A stretch of DNA of 64,000 nt from Thermatribacter sp048814795 (GCA_048814795.1 CP184673.1:930001-994000); one strand, 5' to 3'. Counted from the first letter of the stretch, positions 8,335 through 17,415 are shown. The notes: a model not told the origin generated them from the sequence alone. A program made the numbers and translations.

Positions 8335-8550
8335 TTGGTCAAAGGCCTAACCCACAAGGATTTTATGTGGCATTCTGATATAGAAGGAGGCGTTAAAAGA
8401 CTTCAAGAGTACTTTATAAGGTGTATTGAGAAAGATTTGCGCCCTGAGCCTGGAGTAGAAGATGGGGCACGAGCTTGCGAAATTACTTGGGCTCTTATGA
8501 AATCACTCGAAAGCAAAAAGCTTGAAGAGGTAAAATATCATGGCAGTTAA
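8335..8550 (+). pseudogene. C-terminal remnant of a Gfo/Idh/MocA oxidoreductase
   Basis: A 71-codon frame whose sequence (QEYFIRCIEKDLRPEPGVED, then GARACEITWALMKSLESKK) matches only the last 60-70 residues of Gfo/Idh/MocA dehydrogenases. The Rossmann domain is gone, the apparent TTG start has no ribosome binding site, and the next gene overlaps its 3' end. It suggests the cluster once carried two such dehydrogenases in tandem and lost most of the first. Confidence 0.65.
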
Positions 8551-9523
8551 GATCGGCTTCATAGGGTGTGGAAGAGTATCTGAAAACCATTATGAGGCGG
8601 TCAGAAAGTGCAAAAATGCACAACTGGTTGCTGTTGGCGACGTTGATATGGATCTTGCTCGTCAGAGGGCCACAGAATGGGGTGTTTCAGCTTTATCCTG
8701 TGATGAGATTTGCGAGAAAGAGGAGATCGATGCTGTTTTTGTGTTAACCCCCCCTTCTGTACACTACCATTATGTTGTTAAGGCCTTGCTTGGGAATAAA
8801 CACGTACTCGTTGAAAAGCCAGTCAGTTTTGAAGTGTCTGAGATAAGGTCGATGGAAAGAATGGCACAAGAGAAGGGAAAAGTTTGTATGCCAGGACATA
8901 ATTACATATATTTACCAGAGCTGAGGCGAGGTATGGAGCTTGTACGCAAAGGAACGATAGGTAAGCCAGCTGTAATGTACGCAGGTGAAATCTACTTCAT
9001 GCCACCAGATTTAGCGCACAAGTACCTTGGACCCACCAAAGAGGTACTCTGGCATCATATTTACCTCATCCTGGCCTACATTGGTGTTCCAGAAAGGGTT
9101 TGTGCTTTTAAAAGCTGTTTTCGCAACGCAGATATACCTTCAAAGGATGAACAAGTTATAGTTAACGCAATGTATTCCTCTGGAGCACTTGCAAATCTTT
9201 TTGTATCCTGGGCTGTTGAGGATGAAACAAGCGATCCATGGACCTTCAAAGTGAAGGTGCTGGGTACTGCTGGGGGTTTCCACTTCTCAAGAAGGGATGT
9301 GGTAAGCGTAAAAGGAGAGGGTTCTCGGGAGTACCCTTTATATCAGGAAATGTTTGATCGAGAAGTGGACTACTTTGTGAATGAATGCATACTTAGAGGG
9401 TCCAAACCTCTCTCTTCCCTTAGAGAGGCAGAACTTGCTCTTCACATTCTTAACGCTGTTGAGACTTCCTTAGAAAATGGTGCTGTTGAGACCGTTAGAA
9501 CGACGGACTTAAACATAAAGTGA
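8540..9523 (+). CDS. Gfo/Idh/MocA family NAD(P)-dependent oxidoreductase
   Basis: Cytoplasmic dehydrogenase of 327 residues that probably oxidises a sugar, inositol or sugar acid. The N-terminal Rossmann fold shows VKIGFIGCGRVSENHY and then AVGDVDMDLA; the family EKPVSFEV motif follows near residue 94, supplying the catalytic lysine. HHIYLILAYIG lies in the C-terminal alpha/beta domain. The ATG at 8540 overlaps the remnant upstream, and its stop is followed after ten bases by the dehydratase gene, so the two products probably act in sequence. The exact substrate cannot be told from sequence. Confidence 0.85.
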   Translation: MAVKIGFIGCGRVSENHYEAVRKCKNAQLVAVGDVDMDLARQRATEWGVSALSCDEICEKEEIDAVFVLTPPSVHYHYVVKALLGNKHVLVEKPVSFEVSEIRSMERMAQEKGKVCMPGHNYIYLPELRRGMELVRKGTIGKPAVMYAGEIYFMPPDLAHKYLGPTKEVLWHHIYLILAYIGVPERVCAFKSCFRNADIPSKDEQVIVNAMYSSGALANLFVSWAVEDETSDPWTFKVKVLGTAGGFHFSRRDVVSVKGEGSREYPLYQEMFDREVDYFVNECILRGSKPLSSLREAELALHILNAVETSLENGAVETVRTTDLNIK

Positions 9524-9533
9524 GGTGCGGTGT

Positions 9534-10718
9534 ATGAGTGATTTGAAAATAACAAACCTTGAAGTTATTCTCCTTTCCTATCGCTATGATGAAGACGAAG
9601 TGTGGCGATGGTCAGGTGGTATTACGTTGCAACGCAACGCCGTGCTGGTAAAGGTAGAAACCGATAAAGGCATTTATGGTATAGGCGAGATAGGAGAATC
9701 TGCCTTTTTGCCTCGCTCAGTGCGACATATCGTAGAAGAGAGATTTAAGCCCTTGCTCGTTGGAGAGGATCCAACCAATATAGAAAAGCTCTGGCAAAAG
9801 ATGTACATAAGGTCTGCGCATTGGGGACGCAAAGGAGTTGTAATCCCGATAATCAGTGGTATAGAAATTGCTCTCTGGGACCTTCTTGGTAAGTGGCTAA
9901 ATAAACCTGTGTACGAGCTTCTGGGTGGAGTTTATCGCGAGAAAATCAGGGTTTATGCCAGTGCAGGGATGTCCAAGCCCATTCAAGAAATTATAGATGA
10001 GGTGAAGCAATATATTGAAGAGGGATATCTTGCTGTTAAGGTACGCATAGGGCATGAAGATCCACGTCCGGATATAGAAATGGTAAGAGAAATTAGAAGT
10101 GCTATAGGCGACAAAATCGACATAATGGTCGATGCAGGGCAATGTTACGTCGATTTTCCCTGGGATTTATCTGTTGCTCTCAGGGTTACTCGTGAGTTTG
10201 AAAAATTTAATATTTTCTGGTTGGAAGAGCCCCTGCACCCAGATGATATCGAAGGATACAGATATCTTTCCTCTGCGGTAGATGTACCAATAGCGGCTGG
10301 GGAAAACGAATTCACCAGGTTTGGGTTTAAGGATCTTATTGTCAACAGAGCTGTTGATATTCTCCAGCCAGATGTTACAAGGTCTGGAGGTATTTCGGAG
10401 TGCAAGAAGATTGCCGCAATGGCTTCTGCCTTTCATCTTCGCTGTGCTCCTCATATTTTCGGTTCGGGTGTGGGTTTCATGGCGAATATGCACTTCATAA
10501 TTTCTACTCCTAATGCCTTTGTAATGGAATATGACCGTACCCCCAATCCTCTGCGAGACGAACTGCTTGTGGAACCTCCTCGCTTCTCGGCAGGATACGT
10601 TTACCCTGCTAAGGGTGTTCCAGGTTTAGGAATTCGTTTAACAGACGAAATTATTAAAAAGTTTGCTTTTCGAGAGGAAGATGCGGTCTTGAAACAAGAG
10701 TTTGTTCCCTTGTGGTAG
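9534..10718 (+). CDS. Mandelate racemase/muconate lactonizing enzyme family protein (probable sugar-acid dehydratase)
   Basis: Enolase-superfamily enzyme, 394 residues from ATG 9534, which has GAGGTG five bases upstream; the in-frame GTG 9525 is less likely. The capping domain is followed by the barrel with K169-V-R171 in the usual KxK position, metal ligands D200, E231 and E257, then D280 and the catalytic H307 (CAPHIFGSGVG). The overall motif set resembles acid-sugar dehydratases such as galactonate or related aldonate dehydratases, which yield 2-keto-3-deoxy acids. A DapA-family aldolase two genes down would be a suitable next step. Arginine in place of the second KxK lysine argues against racemase activity. 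Confidence 0.85.
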   Translation: MSDLKITNLEVILLSYRYDEDEVWRWSGGITLQRNAVLVKVETDKGIYGIGEIGESAFLPRSVRHIVEERFKPLLVGEDPTNIEKLWQKMYIRSAHWGRKGVVIPIISGIEIALWDLLGKWLNKPVYELLGGVYREKIRVYASAGMSKPIQEIIDEVKQYIEEGYLAVKVRIGHEDPRPDIEMVREIRSAIGDKIDIMVDAGQCYVDFPWDLSVALRVTREFEKFNIFWLEEPLHPDDIEGYRYLSSAVDVPIAAGENEFTRFGFKDLIVNRAVDILQPDVTRSGGISECKKIAAMASAFHLRCAPHIFGSGVGFMANMHFIISTPNAFVMEYDRTPNPLRDELLVEPPRFSAGYVYPAKGVPGLGIRLTDEIIKKFAFREEDAVLKQEFVPLW

Positions 10719-10730
10719 GAGAGGGTGAGG

Positions 10731-11453
10731 GTGTTGCCGAAGAAAGGGTTATTTAAAGTTAAGCCAGTGCTTGTTGGTGAGTTTGGGCCAGTGAGAGAAG
10801 ATATAAAGTTCCGGGGGGGTAACCCCTCAGAAGGAAGTGCTGTTCCGTCTTATCTGTTCTACCTTGAATCAGAAGAATACCGTGTTGTTGTAGATACTGG
10901 ATTTGATCCTTTAAGAATTCCCCCCAATCTGGCGGGCCTACAGTTTAAGGGCAGGGATGTCTTGCGCGTTCTTGAGGAGGAGGGAATCGATCCCAAGGTT
11001 GTTGATTTTGTTATTTGCACCCATCTGCATTGGGATCATATCGGCAATGTGAAGGTCTTTGAAAGGGCCAAGATAGTCTGTCAGCGTTCTGAAGTGGCGT
11101 GGGCTTTTCTGCCCCCTTTCTGGGAAGTAGGTTATGAAAAAGAGCCTCTGGAGAGCTTGTGGAAGGCAACTGATCGCCTTGTGGTTGTTGATGGGGAAGC
11201 TACCCTCGTCAAAGGTCTTTCAGTAAGAAAAGTGGGTGGTCATACGCCGGGATCGCAAGTTGTGGAAGTGGAAACCTCGGCTGGCAGGGTCATAATAGCA
11301 GGGGATTTAGTGATGTGTGTGGAAAACCTCGAAAAAGATTGGCCAATCGGTCTTTTCTGGAGTCTGCCAGAGTGCGTAGAAGGCATGAAATGGCTTAAAA
11401 TGCAGGACGCTTTGGTATTGCCAGGACATGACTGGAAAGTCTTAAATACGTGA
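10731..11453 (+). CDS. MBL-fold metallo-hydrolase (lactonase-like)
   Basis: Metallo-beta-lactamase-fold protein, 240 residues. The zinc-binding motif CTHLHWDHIGN lies near residue 103; further ligands are GGHTPGSQ, AGDLV and the terminal PGHDW. It resembles the AHL-lactonase/YtnP-like branch, so a plausible role is opening a sugar lactone produced by the dehydrogenase before dehydration. That is inference from neighbours. Start: GTG 10725 lies only three bases from AGGAG, so GTG 10731 with nine bases is preferred. Its stop adjoins the next gene's leader. Confidence 0.75.
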   Translation: MLPKKGLFKVKPVLVGEFGPVREDIKFRGGNPSEGSAVPSYLFYLESEEYRVVVDTGFDPLRIPPNLAGLQFKGRDVLRVLEEEGIDPKVVDFVICTHLHWDHIGNVKVFERAKIVCQRSEVAWAFLPPFWEVGYEKEPLESLWKATDRLVVVDGEATLVKGLSVRKVGGHTPGSQVVEVETSAGRVIIAGDLVMCVENLEKDWPIGLFWSLPECVEGMKWLKMQDALVLPGHDWKVLNT

Positions 11454-11480
11454 TTGATTAAGAAAGGAGGACTTGATTGC

Positions 11481-12422
11481 ATGAAAACTAATGAAGCTTT
11501 AAAAGACCGGATAAAAGGCGTAGTAGTGGTGATGGTAACACCCTTCCTAGACAACTTTGAACTTGACGAAGCAGGACTAAGAAAGCTGACCAGGTTCCTT
11601 ATAGAGAGCGGTGTTAGAGAGGGTAAAGGCGTGTTAGTGCCCACCGGTAGTACTGGAGAATGTCCCATGCTTTCTCTCGAGGAACGAGAGAGGGTTTTTG
11701 CTATTGTGAAGGAAGAGGCAGGGGATGAAGTTCCCGTCTTTGGGGGCTGCAATCACTGTGATACTCGAGAAGTTATTAAGCTCGCACGCTGTGCGGAAAA
11801 GGTAGGGTTAGATGGAATAATGGTCAGCCCTCCTTATTACTGGAAACCGAATGAAGAAATAATTCTCGCTCATTACAAAGCAATAGCTGAGGAAACAGGT
11901 TTGGGAATCATGGTTTACAACAACTGGTTTGCCTCGCAGTTAGACATTCCTGTGGATGTTATGGCAAGACTGGTGGAAGAAGTTCCTACTATTGTTGCTT
12001 TGAAAGAGAACACTCCTTTCATTGCAAAGTTTGCGGAAATGGTGCGAGTTCTTGGAGATAAAATCGTTATCGTTAATGGAGCTGGTGAACCTCATGAGCC
12101 CTATGCTGCACTCATGGGAGCAAAAGGTTTTGTTTCTGGCATTGCATGTGCAGTTCCTAAACTCTCTCTTTCTATTTATGAGGCGGAGGTAGAAGGAGAT
12201 TATGCAAAAGCTAAGGAGATCGTGAACAGTGCTGTTCCATTGATTGATTTCTTCACTAAGGGAGAGCACGAAGCAGATTATATCGTGCGGATTAAGGCAG
12301 TTATGAACTTGATGGGTTTGCCGGGTGGTCGTCCACGACTTCCTCTTGTTCCCGCGTCTGAGGAGATTGCTAGAAAAGGAAAGGAAATCGTTGATAGCCT
12401 GAGTTTCTTAGAAACAAAGTGA
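11481..12422 (+). CDS. DapA/NanA family aldolase (dihydrodipicolinate synthase-like)
   Basis: Class I aldolase/lyase of the DHDPS family, 313 residues from ATG 11481, which has AAAGGAGG at 11463-11470. The pyruvate-binding loop is VPTGSTGECPMLSLEERE (residues 54-71), the proton-relay tyrosine Y146 is in VYNNWF, and the Schiff-base lysine K175 is in ALKENTPF. In this context it more likely splits or transforms a 2-keto-3-deoxy sugar acid than makes dihydrodipicolinate: it follows a dehydrogenase, a lactonase-like protein and a dehydratase on one strand. It is the last gene of the cluster. Confidence 0.85.
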   Translation: MKTNEALKDRIKGVVVVMVTPFLDNFELDEAGLRKLTRFLIESGVREGKGVLVPTGSTGECPMLSLEERERVFAIVKEEAGDEVPVFGGCNHCDTREVIKLARCAEKVGLDGIMVSPPYYWKPNEEIILAHYKAIAEETGLGIMVYNNWFASQLDIPVDVMARLVEEVPTIVALKENTPFIAKFAEMVRVLGDKIVIVNGAGEPHEPYAALMGAKGFVSGIACAVPKLSLSIYEAEVEGDYAKAKEIVNSAVPLIDFFTKGEHEADYIVRIKAVMNLMGLPGGRPRLPLVPASEEIARKGKEIVDSLSFLETK

Positions 12423-12937
12423 TCTTCATGGGTTGAGCAATCTTGCGCTTTGATTAGCTGCGGAATATTTCCAAGGTTACAGGAAAGATTCTGGCAGGAA
12501 AAGAGCTTTTCTGCTCCCTCAGGACCTTGAAGTTCTGGCTCAGGCCTTGAGGGAGCAACGAATGTTCATAAGACCTCAATGATTGCTGGTCAAAAAATGT
12601 TCATTTCCCTCCCTTCCGTTGCCACCCTCTATTCTCGATGAGGAAGAATGTACCATCCCCAAAAACCTGAGAAGAAAGGAATTCAAAGCTTTTTCTGGTT
12701 GCTTTGAAAAACCTCTGGTTCTGGGCGAGTTTGCGGGTTGCAAAAAGGTCCAGGAAGAACAGGGTGTTACCCTGGGTGAGAGTTTCATCGAGCTATTTCC
12801 GCAAGAAACATTTTGACTTCCTGTGGTGCACGAGGATTCTCCTTTGAAAAGCGAAGTGCATTTGGTAATGGAGAACTCTATTTCGGGAATTTCTCTTTTC
12901 GAAACGAGTTCGTGCAAGTTTTATTTAAACTATGTGA
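12423..12937 (+). other. Intergenic stretch with hairpin and unrecognised coding remnants
   Basis: An inverted repeat, TGCTCCCTCA (12512-12521) with TGAGGGAGCA (12548-12557), lies about 90 bases after the aldolase stop and may end that transcript, although no T-run follows. From about 12600 to 12816 and 12823 to 12930 there are open stretches with protein-like composition (FKAFSGCFEKPLVLGEFAGC, SEVHLVMENSISGISLFETS) but no proper starts and changing frames. I do not recognise them; they look like debris of one or two genes lost ahead of the EAL fragment. Confidence 0.4.
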
Positions 12938-13522
12938 GATTTAAGGGAACGGGTTTTGCGGACTGCCTGCTCTCAGCTGGCTGCCTGGCAGAAAAAAGGT
13001 GCAAGGGTCAGCCGGGTTGCGGTTAATCTTTCTGCAATCCAGCTTCGAGACCCCCGGCTTGTAGAGAAAGTGCACAGAGCGGTGGAAGAAGCAGGTATAT
13101 TCCCGGATAATCTGGAGCTCGAGGTAACTGAAAGCACTGTTTTTCAGAGAACCGATGAAGTCATTGAATTACTTGGAAAGTTAAAAGAACTGGGAGTGCG
13201 GATAGCTTTAGATGATTTTGGAGTGGGCTATTCCTCGCTTATCAGGCTCAAAATGCTCCCGGTTGATCGCATAAAAGTGGATCGGCACTTTTTTGAGAAC
13301 ATACCCCATGAGCACCGGGACGCGGCGATAGTGGAGAACATAATTCAGCTGGCAAGGTCCATCAATGCTGCAGTTGTAGCAGAGGGAATAGAAAACAAAC
13401 AGCAGCTCGAATTTGTTTTGGATCGGGGATGCTACGAAATACAGGGTTACTACTATTATCGCCCCCTTCCTCCTGAGGAAGTGGAAGTCCTTTTGCTGGA
13501 AGCAGGGAGTAAGAAGGGTTGA
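12938..13522 (+). pseudogene. EAL-domain phosphodiesterase, N-terminally truncated
   Basis: Codes for most of a cyclic-di-GMP phosphodiesterase domain: AVNLSAIQL, LELEVTESTV, IALDDFGVGYSSLIRL, IKVDRHFFENI and VAEGIENKQQL are all present and well conserved. The first 60 or so residues of the domain, including the EAL signature strand and its metal-binding glutamate, are absent, along with any sensor region. The frame opens after a TGA at 12935 and has no ribosome binding site, so the N-terminus was deleted. Inactive as an enzyme; if translated it could at most bind. Confidence 0.75.
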
Positions 13523-13595
13523 GAATGGCTGGATGCAGCGCATTTTGCAGGCAATTTTGAGCCACCGGTGATTGCAATAGCTGGGTTTTAAAGGT

Positions 13596-14483
13596 ATGAT
13601 GCTTTATTATTGGGCAAAGGGGGCATGTTGCGGATTTATGGCGCTTTCTCGCAGGTACTTTGCCATGGTTGGAGTTCTGCTTTCCTGGGGTCTTTCCTGG
13701 CCGCTCATGAAAATTACTCTTCAGTTTATGTCGCCCTATGCGCTCTCTTTAATGAGATTTTTGATAGGAGCTCTCTTTTTCCTGCTTCTTTTCAGGAAAC
13801 CGCTCTTTAGCTTCCGCATGCTAACTGCTGCTCTTTTGAACGGTGCGCTGTTTGTAACTGTTGTAAACATAGCGGTTAACCTGACTGCAAATCCGGCGCT
13901 GGCCTCTTCGCTGGTTTATGCCCAGCCGCTTTTTGTGATTATTATTTCGGTCTCTCTTTACCGGGAGAAACTGCATCCTCTCCAGATTGCTGGCGCACTG
14001 CTGGCTTTTTCGGGAATTCTTACTGCTGTGGGAAGCGTTAACTTTGACGCTGGTGCATTGCTTGCGGTTTTTGCGGGTTTCATCTGGGCGACGGGGATTC
14101 TTTACTACAAACGGAACCTGGCTTCAGAAGATATGCTCAGCTTTAACGCTTCGGTGAACTTCTTTTCTGCACTATTCATGATACCGATAGTGTTTTCCCT
14201 GGACAGAAGTTTTTCGGTTCCTCTGGAGGGTGTGCTCTGGAGTTTGCTGCTTGCCCTGGTTGCTCAGATAATTGGTTTCTGGCTGTGGTTTATAAGCGTG
14301 AGGGACCTGGGGCCGGTCACTGCGGGCACCATTTCTCTCCTGGTTCCGGTGGTAGCTTATGTTTTTACCTACCTTTTGATGGGCAAAATCCCCACTTCGC
14401 TTCAGCTTTTGGGCTCCTTTCTGACCCTCTCGGGAGTTTTTATAGCCCAGGCTTTCAACAGAAAAGTGGCCTCAGAAAGTTAA
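13596..14483 (+). CDS. EamA/DMT family membrane transporter
   Basis: Ten-helix drug/metabolite transporter of 295 residues made of two EamA repeats. Landmarks are GLSWPLMKITLQFMSPYALS in the first helices, ASSLVYAQPLFVIIISVSLY, and LLVPVVAYVFTYLLMGK in the second repeat. Members export amino acids, nucleosides or other metabolites; specificity is not visible. The first ATG at 13596 gives a 14-residue extension without a clear ribosome binding site; M15 (13638) begins at the point where the family usually starts. It stands alone between the EAL fragment and the SHOCT protein. Confidence 0.85.
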   Translation: MMLYYWAKGACCGFMALSRRYFAMVGVLLSWGLSWPLMKITLQFMSPYALSLMRFLIGALFFLLLFRKPLFSFRMLTAALLNGALFVTVVNIAVNLTANPALASSLVYAQPLFVIIISVSLYREKLHPLQIAGALLAFSGILTAVGSVNFDAGALLAVFAGFIWATGILYYKRNLASEDMLSFNASVNFFSALFMIPIVFSLDRSFSVPLEGVLWSLLLALVAQIIGFWLWFISVRDLGPVTAGTISLLVPVVAYVFTYLLMGKIPTSLQLLGSFLTLSGVFIAQAFNRKVASES

Positions 14484-14683
14484 TAAGTTTCTGGGAAAAC
14501 TTGCTGGTAGAGCGAACCTCCATTTTTTTGAAAAGCTATGCTTGCTGCATTCAATCTTTCTGGTGGGGCATATTTGAGGGTTATAAGATTTCGAGTTTCG
14601 GGAATAGCCATGGTTAGAAAAGGTTATAGATAATTAACTACTAAATAAATAGAAAAAGTAGAAAATAGAAGGGAGTTTTTGCA

Positions 14684-14986
14684 ATGAGAAAATGGTTGGC
14701 TATTTTAGCCGGATTGCTTTCGGTCTTTTGGGGAAGCGTTGCTTTCTCTGATGTTGGTTCCTACGGTTTTTGTCCTCTTTCTGCTGCTATGATGGGCTGG
14801 GGGTGGGGTGGCATGCTGATCGGCATTCTGGTGATAGTGCTTCTTGTTTATCTGGTGATCCGCTTTTTGGGAGAAAGCCCGAGGAAAGACAAAAACGGAG
14901 CTCTGGAGATTTTGAGAAAACGTTATGCTCGCGGTGAAATAAGCGAAGAAGAATACCAGCGCATGAGAAGCAAGCTCGAGGAGTAA
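14684..14986 (+). CDS. Small membrane protein with SHOCT domain
   Basis: A 100-residue protein with a hydrophobic start that may be a signal peptide (WLAILAGLLSVFWGSVAFS), a Gly/Trp/Met patch (MMGWGWGGM), one transmembrane helix (GILVIVLLVYLVIRFLG) and a C-terminal SHOCT motif (ALEILRKRYARGEISEEEYQ, then RMRSKLEE). SHOCT is a short helical module found at protein ends, of unknown detailed role. GAAGGGAG eight to nine bases before ATG 14684 supports the start. A stem-loop with a T-run follows at 15038. Confidence 0.85.
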   Translation: MRKWLAILAGLLSVFWGSVAFSDVGSYGFCPLSAAMMGWGWGGMLIGILVIVLLVYLVIRFLGESPRKDKNGALEILRKRYARGEISEEEYQRMRSKLEE

Positions 14987-15037
14987 AAAATTAGTTTAAA
15001 TTTGTTTTGGGTTTCCTTGGGGCAAAGGTTTCAAGAG

Positions 15038-15097
15038 TAGGTTCTCCCGGTAGGGGCCTGTCTTAAGAGTAGGCAGTGCTGTGGAGAACCTATTTTT
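15038..15097 (+). terminator. Rho-independent terminator after the SHOCT gene
   Basis: TAGGTTCTCC (15038-15047) pairs with GGAGAACCTA (15083-15092), followed at once by TTTTTG. The loop is long (35 nt) and may contain internal pairing. Position and T-run fit termination of the 14684-14986 transcript. Confidence 0.55.
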
Positions 15098-15451
15098 GAT
15101 TAGCCATTTTTAACTGCGCTCCCCCCTTCTGGTTTTTTGAGTTTTTGAGCTGCTTTGTATTTTTACAATGGAAAGTGCATTTGTAAACTTTTTTTCTTGA
15201 ACAGCCTAATGGTTTTTAGTTATTTTAAAAACTTCGGGAGTAAAAAGGTTATATGAATTGGAGGCAGGCAAAATGGATTCACTTGAGATCTAGTAGTTCC
15301 TAGTTCCGGTTTGTTTGGTAATTTGCTTTTTGTAAGAGCCCTGGAAGGGCGGGAATGGCGCTTTGGCAAATCTTCAAGAGGGTATTACACTTGGAGCAAA
15401 ATTGTTGGGTAAAATATTAAGAATGCGAGAAAAGAGCTTGAGGAACAAGTA

Positions 15452-15499
15452 CTAATCTACTAAGCTTGCCGATTTAAATCGGCAAGCTTAGTAGATTAG
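15452..15499. repeat. 48-bp perfect palindrome
   Basis: Bases 15452-15499 read identically on both strands: two 24-base arms with no loop, centred on ATTTAAAT and containing AAGCTTGCCGA. It lies between the convergent SHOCT gene and the sugar isomerase gene. No T-run follows on either side. It could act as a bidirectional transcript end, a cruciform, or a protein-binding site. The remaining part of the 14987-15565 gap shows nothing else I can support. Confidence 0.85.
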
Positions 15500-15565
15500 C
15501 TAAAAAGGATAGTGAACAGTATTCGGCGTTCTAGTCAGTAAGAACGGATTATAGCTTACTTTGGA

Positions 15566-16378
15566 TCAATACCCAATTTTTTGCAAAAACTGCCTGCTTA
15601 TTTTGAAACTCTCGAGGGGGTGTCTGGTGGGGCGATCCAGTTCTACAACGGCATACCCATCAAAATTTATATCTTCCAAAGCCTTCAAAAAGCTAGGAAA
15701 ATCAATGCCTATGTCACCTTCACCTAGTTCTACGAAATGGTCCCATATAACTTCTGGTTTTCTGCCTAGGTAGCGTTTGAAATCTTTGAGGTGAACATAT
15801 TTAATTTTTTCAGGGTACTTTTTTACAACTGTTACTGGATCGGCTCCAGCAGCAGCTAGGTGTGCAGTGTCAGGACATAATTGTATCAAGCTTGTATGGA
15901 CTAGCAGAGATTCAATATCCTGTTCATTTTCTACTAAACATTTCAAATGCGGATGGAAGGCTATTTCTACATCATACTGTTGTGCATATTTGCCCAGTTC
16001 TTCGAGTAATTCACAGAAAGACTCCATCTTTGTCTTTTTGAGATATTCCAAGTCTTCTCCTTCGGGTGGGAAACCACCGCACAGCGGAACAACTTTGACT
16101 CCCAGAGATGCTGCATAAGCTATTCGTTGCTTTGCTTCTGTGAATTTCTCTTTGTCAGACATGTCCATTCCAGTAACGATTGTTATGCCTGCTAAATGGA
16201 GGTTTCTCTCTTCTAACAACTTTTTAAGGTGCTGGGGTCCCCCCAATTTTTCTAATGGATCCATGAGTTCTACATTTTCAAATCCTGCTCTTTTCATATC
16301 GTCTAACATATGTTCAATACTATGTTCATTATGAAAGTAATTTGCCCAAGCTAACGACTGACAGCCAATCCGAATCAT
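15566..16378 (-). CDS. Xylose-isomerase-like TIM-barrel sugar isomerase/epimerase
   Basis: A 270-residue protein of the AP endonuclease 2/xylose isomerase-like barrel family (IolE/IolI-type). It shows IGCQSLAWANYF at the start, the metal-site strands VEIAFHPHLKCLVEN, LCPDTAHLAAAGADP and KYVHLKDFKR, and VELGEGDIGIDFPSFLKALE near the end. The set of His, Asp and Glu residues expected to bind a divalent metal is complete. Probably isomerises, epimerises or dehydrates a keto-sugar made by the dehydrogenase encoded just upstream. ATG 16378 has GGAGG eight bases before it. Last gene of the LacI-type cluster. Confidence 0.8.
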   Translation of the reverse strand: MIRIGCQSLAWANYFHNEHSIEHMLDDMKRAGFENVELMDPLEKLGGPQHLKKLLEERNLHLAGITIVTGMDMSDKEKFTEAKQRIAYAASLGVKVVPLCGGFPPEGEDLEYLKKTKMESFCELLEELGKYAQQYDVEIAFHPHLKCLVENEQDIESLLVHTSLIQLCPDTAHLAAAGADPVTVVKKYPEKIKYVHLKDFKRYLGRKPEVIWDHFVELGEGDIGIDFPSFLKALEDINFDGYAVVELDRPTRHPLESFKISRQFLQKIGY

Positions 16379-16416
16379 ATTTTAATCCTCCATTTCATAA
16401 CAATGTGTTGTGGAGC

Positions 16417-17370
16417 CTAAAAAAGTATAGCTCCTTTTATGTAGTCCTGAGGTTTGGAAACTACAAACTCGAAAGCTTTCTGAGCGTCTGTGTATTTGAA
16501 TGTATGGGTAATAAGCTTATCTTGTTTAAAGGTTCCCTTTTTCATGAGCGCAATTCCATCTTTAAAGTCCTTCAGGAAGTTTTTAGAAAAGTTTGGAGCT
16601 GGATTCGAAATTCTCAATCCTTTTATGTGCCAGTATCCAGTGGGTACCTCTTCTCTCCCTATGTGATAACCAAAAATACATAGTGTTCCACCTTCCCGAA
16701 CCAGGTCGGTGGCCATGTCTAAGGTGCCTTTAGCACCGGAGGCTTCTATGACAATTTCAAAGCCTTGAGGAGCAATTTTTTTAATTTCTTCTTTAAAATC
16801 TGGATTCTTTGGGTTTAGGGTTATTTCCGCACCAAATTCTTTGGCTAAAGATAGACGTTCTTCGATAATATCGGCAACGGCAAAACACTTGAGTAGCTTA
16901 GCAGGGATACCTTGTACCATCAACAAACCCATATATCCGCATCCTATGAGGAGGAGACTGTTACCTGGCTCGATTTTGAGTGAACGAATTCCATTAACAA
17001 CACAAGCTATAGGTTCTGAAATCCAGACTGAAAAATTATCGTTAACGACAGGAACCTTTTCGACCGCTTCTGCAGGAACTGTAATGTATTCTGCAAATGC
17101 TCCGCTTCCCAAACCAGAAACGGTGTCCCCAATTGAGAAACCACTTACTTCTTCTCCAAAATCTTCGACTATTCCTACAAACTCATGGCCAGGGTGTTCA
17201 AGATAATCCTTGAAGGATATTTTTCCTTGAAAAGCATGAATGTCGAAAGCACAGATTCCACAAGCTTTTACTTTTATTAATAATTCATTTCTTTTTGGCT
17301 TAGGAATTTGTGCCTCTTTTATTTCTACCTTTCCGGCTTTGGCTAAGGATAAATAGTTCACAAATTTCAC
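16417..17370 (-). CDS. Zinc-type alcohol/polyol dehydrogenase (MDR family)
   Basis: Medium-chain dehydrogenase of 317 residues, sorbitol/threonine dehydrogenase-like. The catalytic zinc region has ACGICAFDIHAF and HPGHEFVGIV; the Rossmann fold follows around residues 140-250 (LLIGCGYMGLLMVQG, then AVADIIEERLSLAKEFGAEI). The usual four-cysteine structural zinc lobe is missing: sequence runs directly from GDTVSGLGS to GAFAEYITVP, making it shorter than the typical 340-350 residues. Start is GTG 17370 or, better spaced from GGAAGGGAG, GTG 17361. It probably oxidises a sugar or polyol imported by the permeases encoded directly upstream. Confidence 0.85.
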   Translation of the reverse strand: MKFVNYLSLAKAGKVEIKEAQIPKPKRNELLIKVKACGICAFDIHAFQGKISFKDYLEHPGHEFVGIVEDFGEEVSGFSIGDTVSGLGSGAFAEYITVPAEAVEKVPVVNDNFSVWISEPIACVVNGIRSLKIEPGNSLLLIGCGYMGLLMVQGIPAKLLKCFAVADIIEERLSLAKEFGAEITLNPKNPDFKEEIKKIAPQGFEIVIEASGAKGTLDMATDLVREGGTLCIFGYHIGREEVPTGYWHIKGLRISNPAPNFSKNFLKDFKDGIALMKKGTFKQDKLITHTFKYTDAQKAFEFVVSKPQDYIKGAILF

Positions 17371-17415
17371 TCCCTTCCTTGAAATTGGTTATAAAGTTTA
17401 CTAAAAGGTTTGATC

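Noticed and set aside
11240..11752. Minus-strand 170-codon frame across the MBL and aldolase genes
   Set aside because: Ser/Pro-rich mirror of two conserved plus-strand genes.
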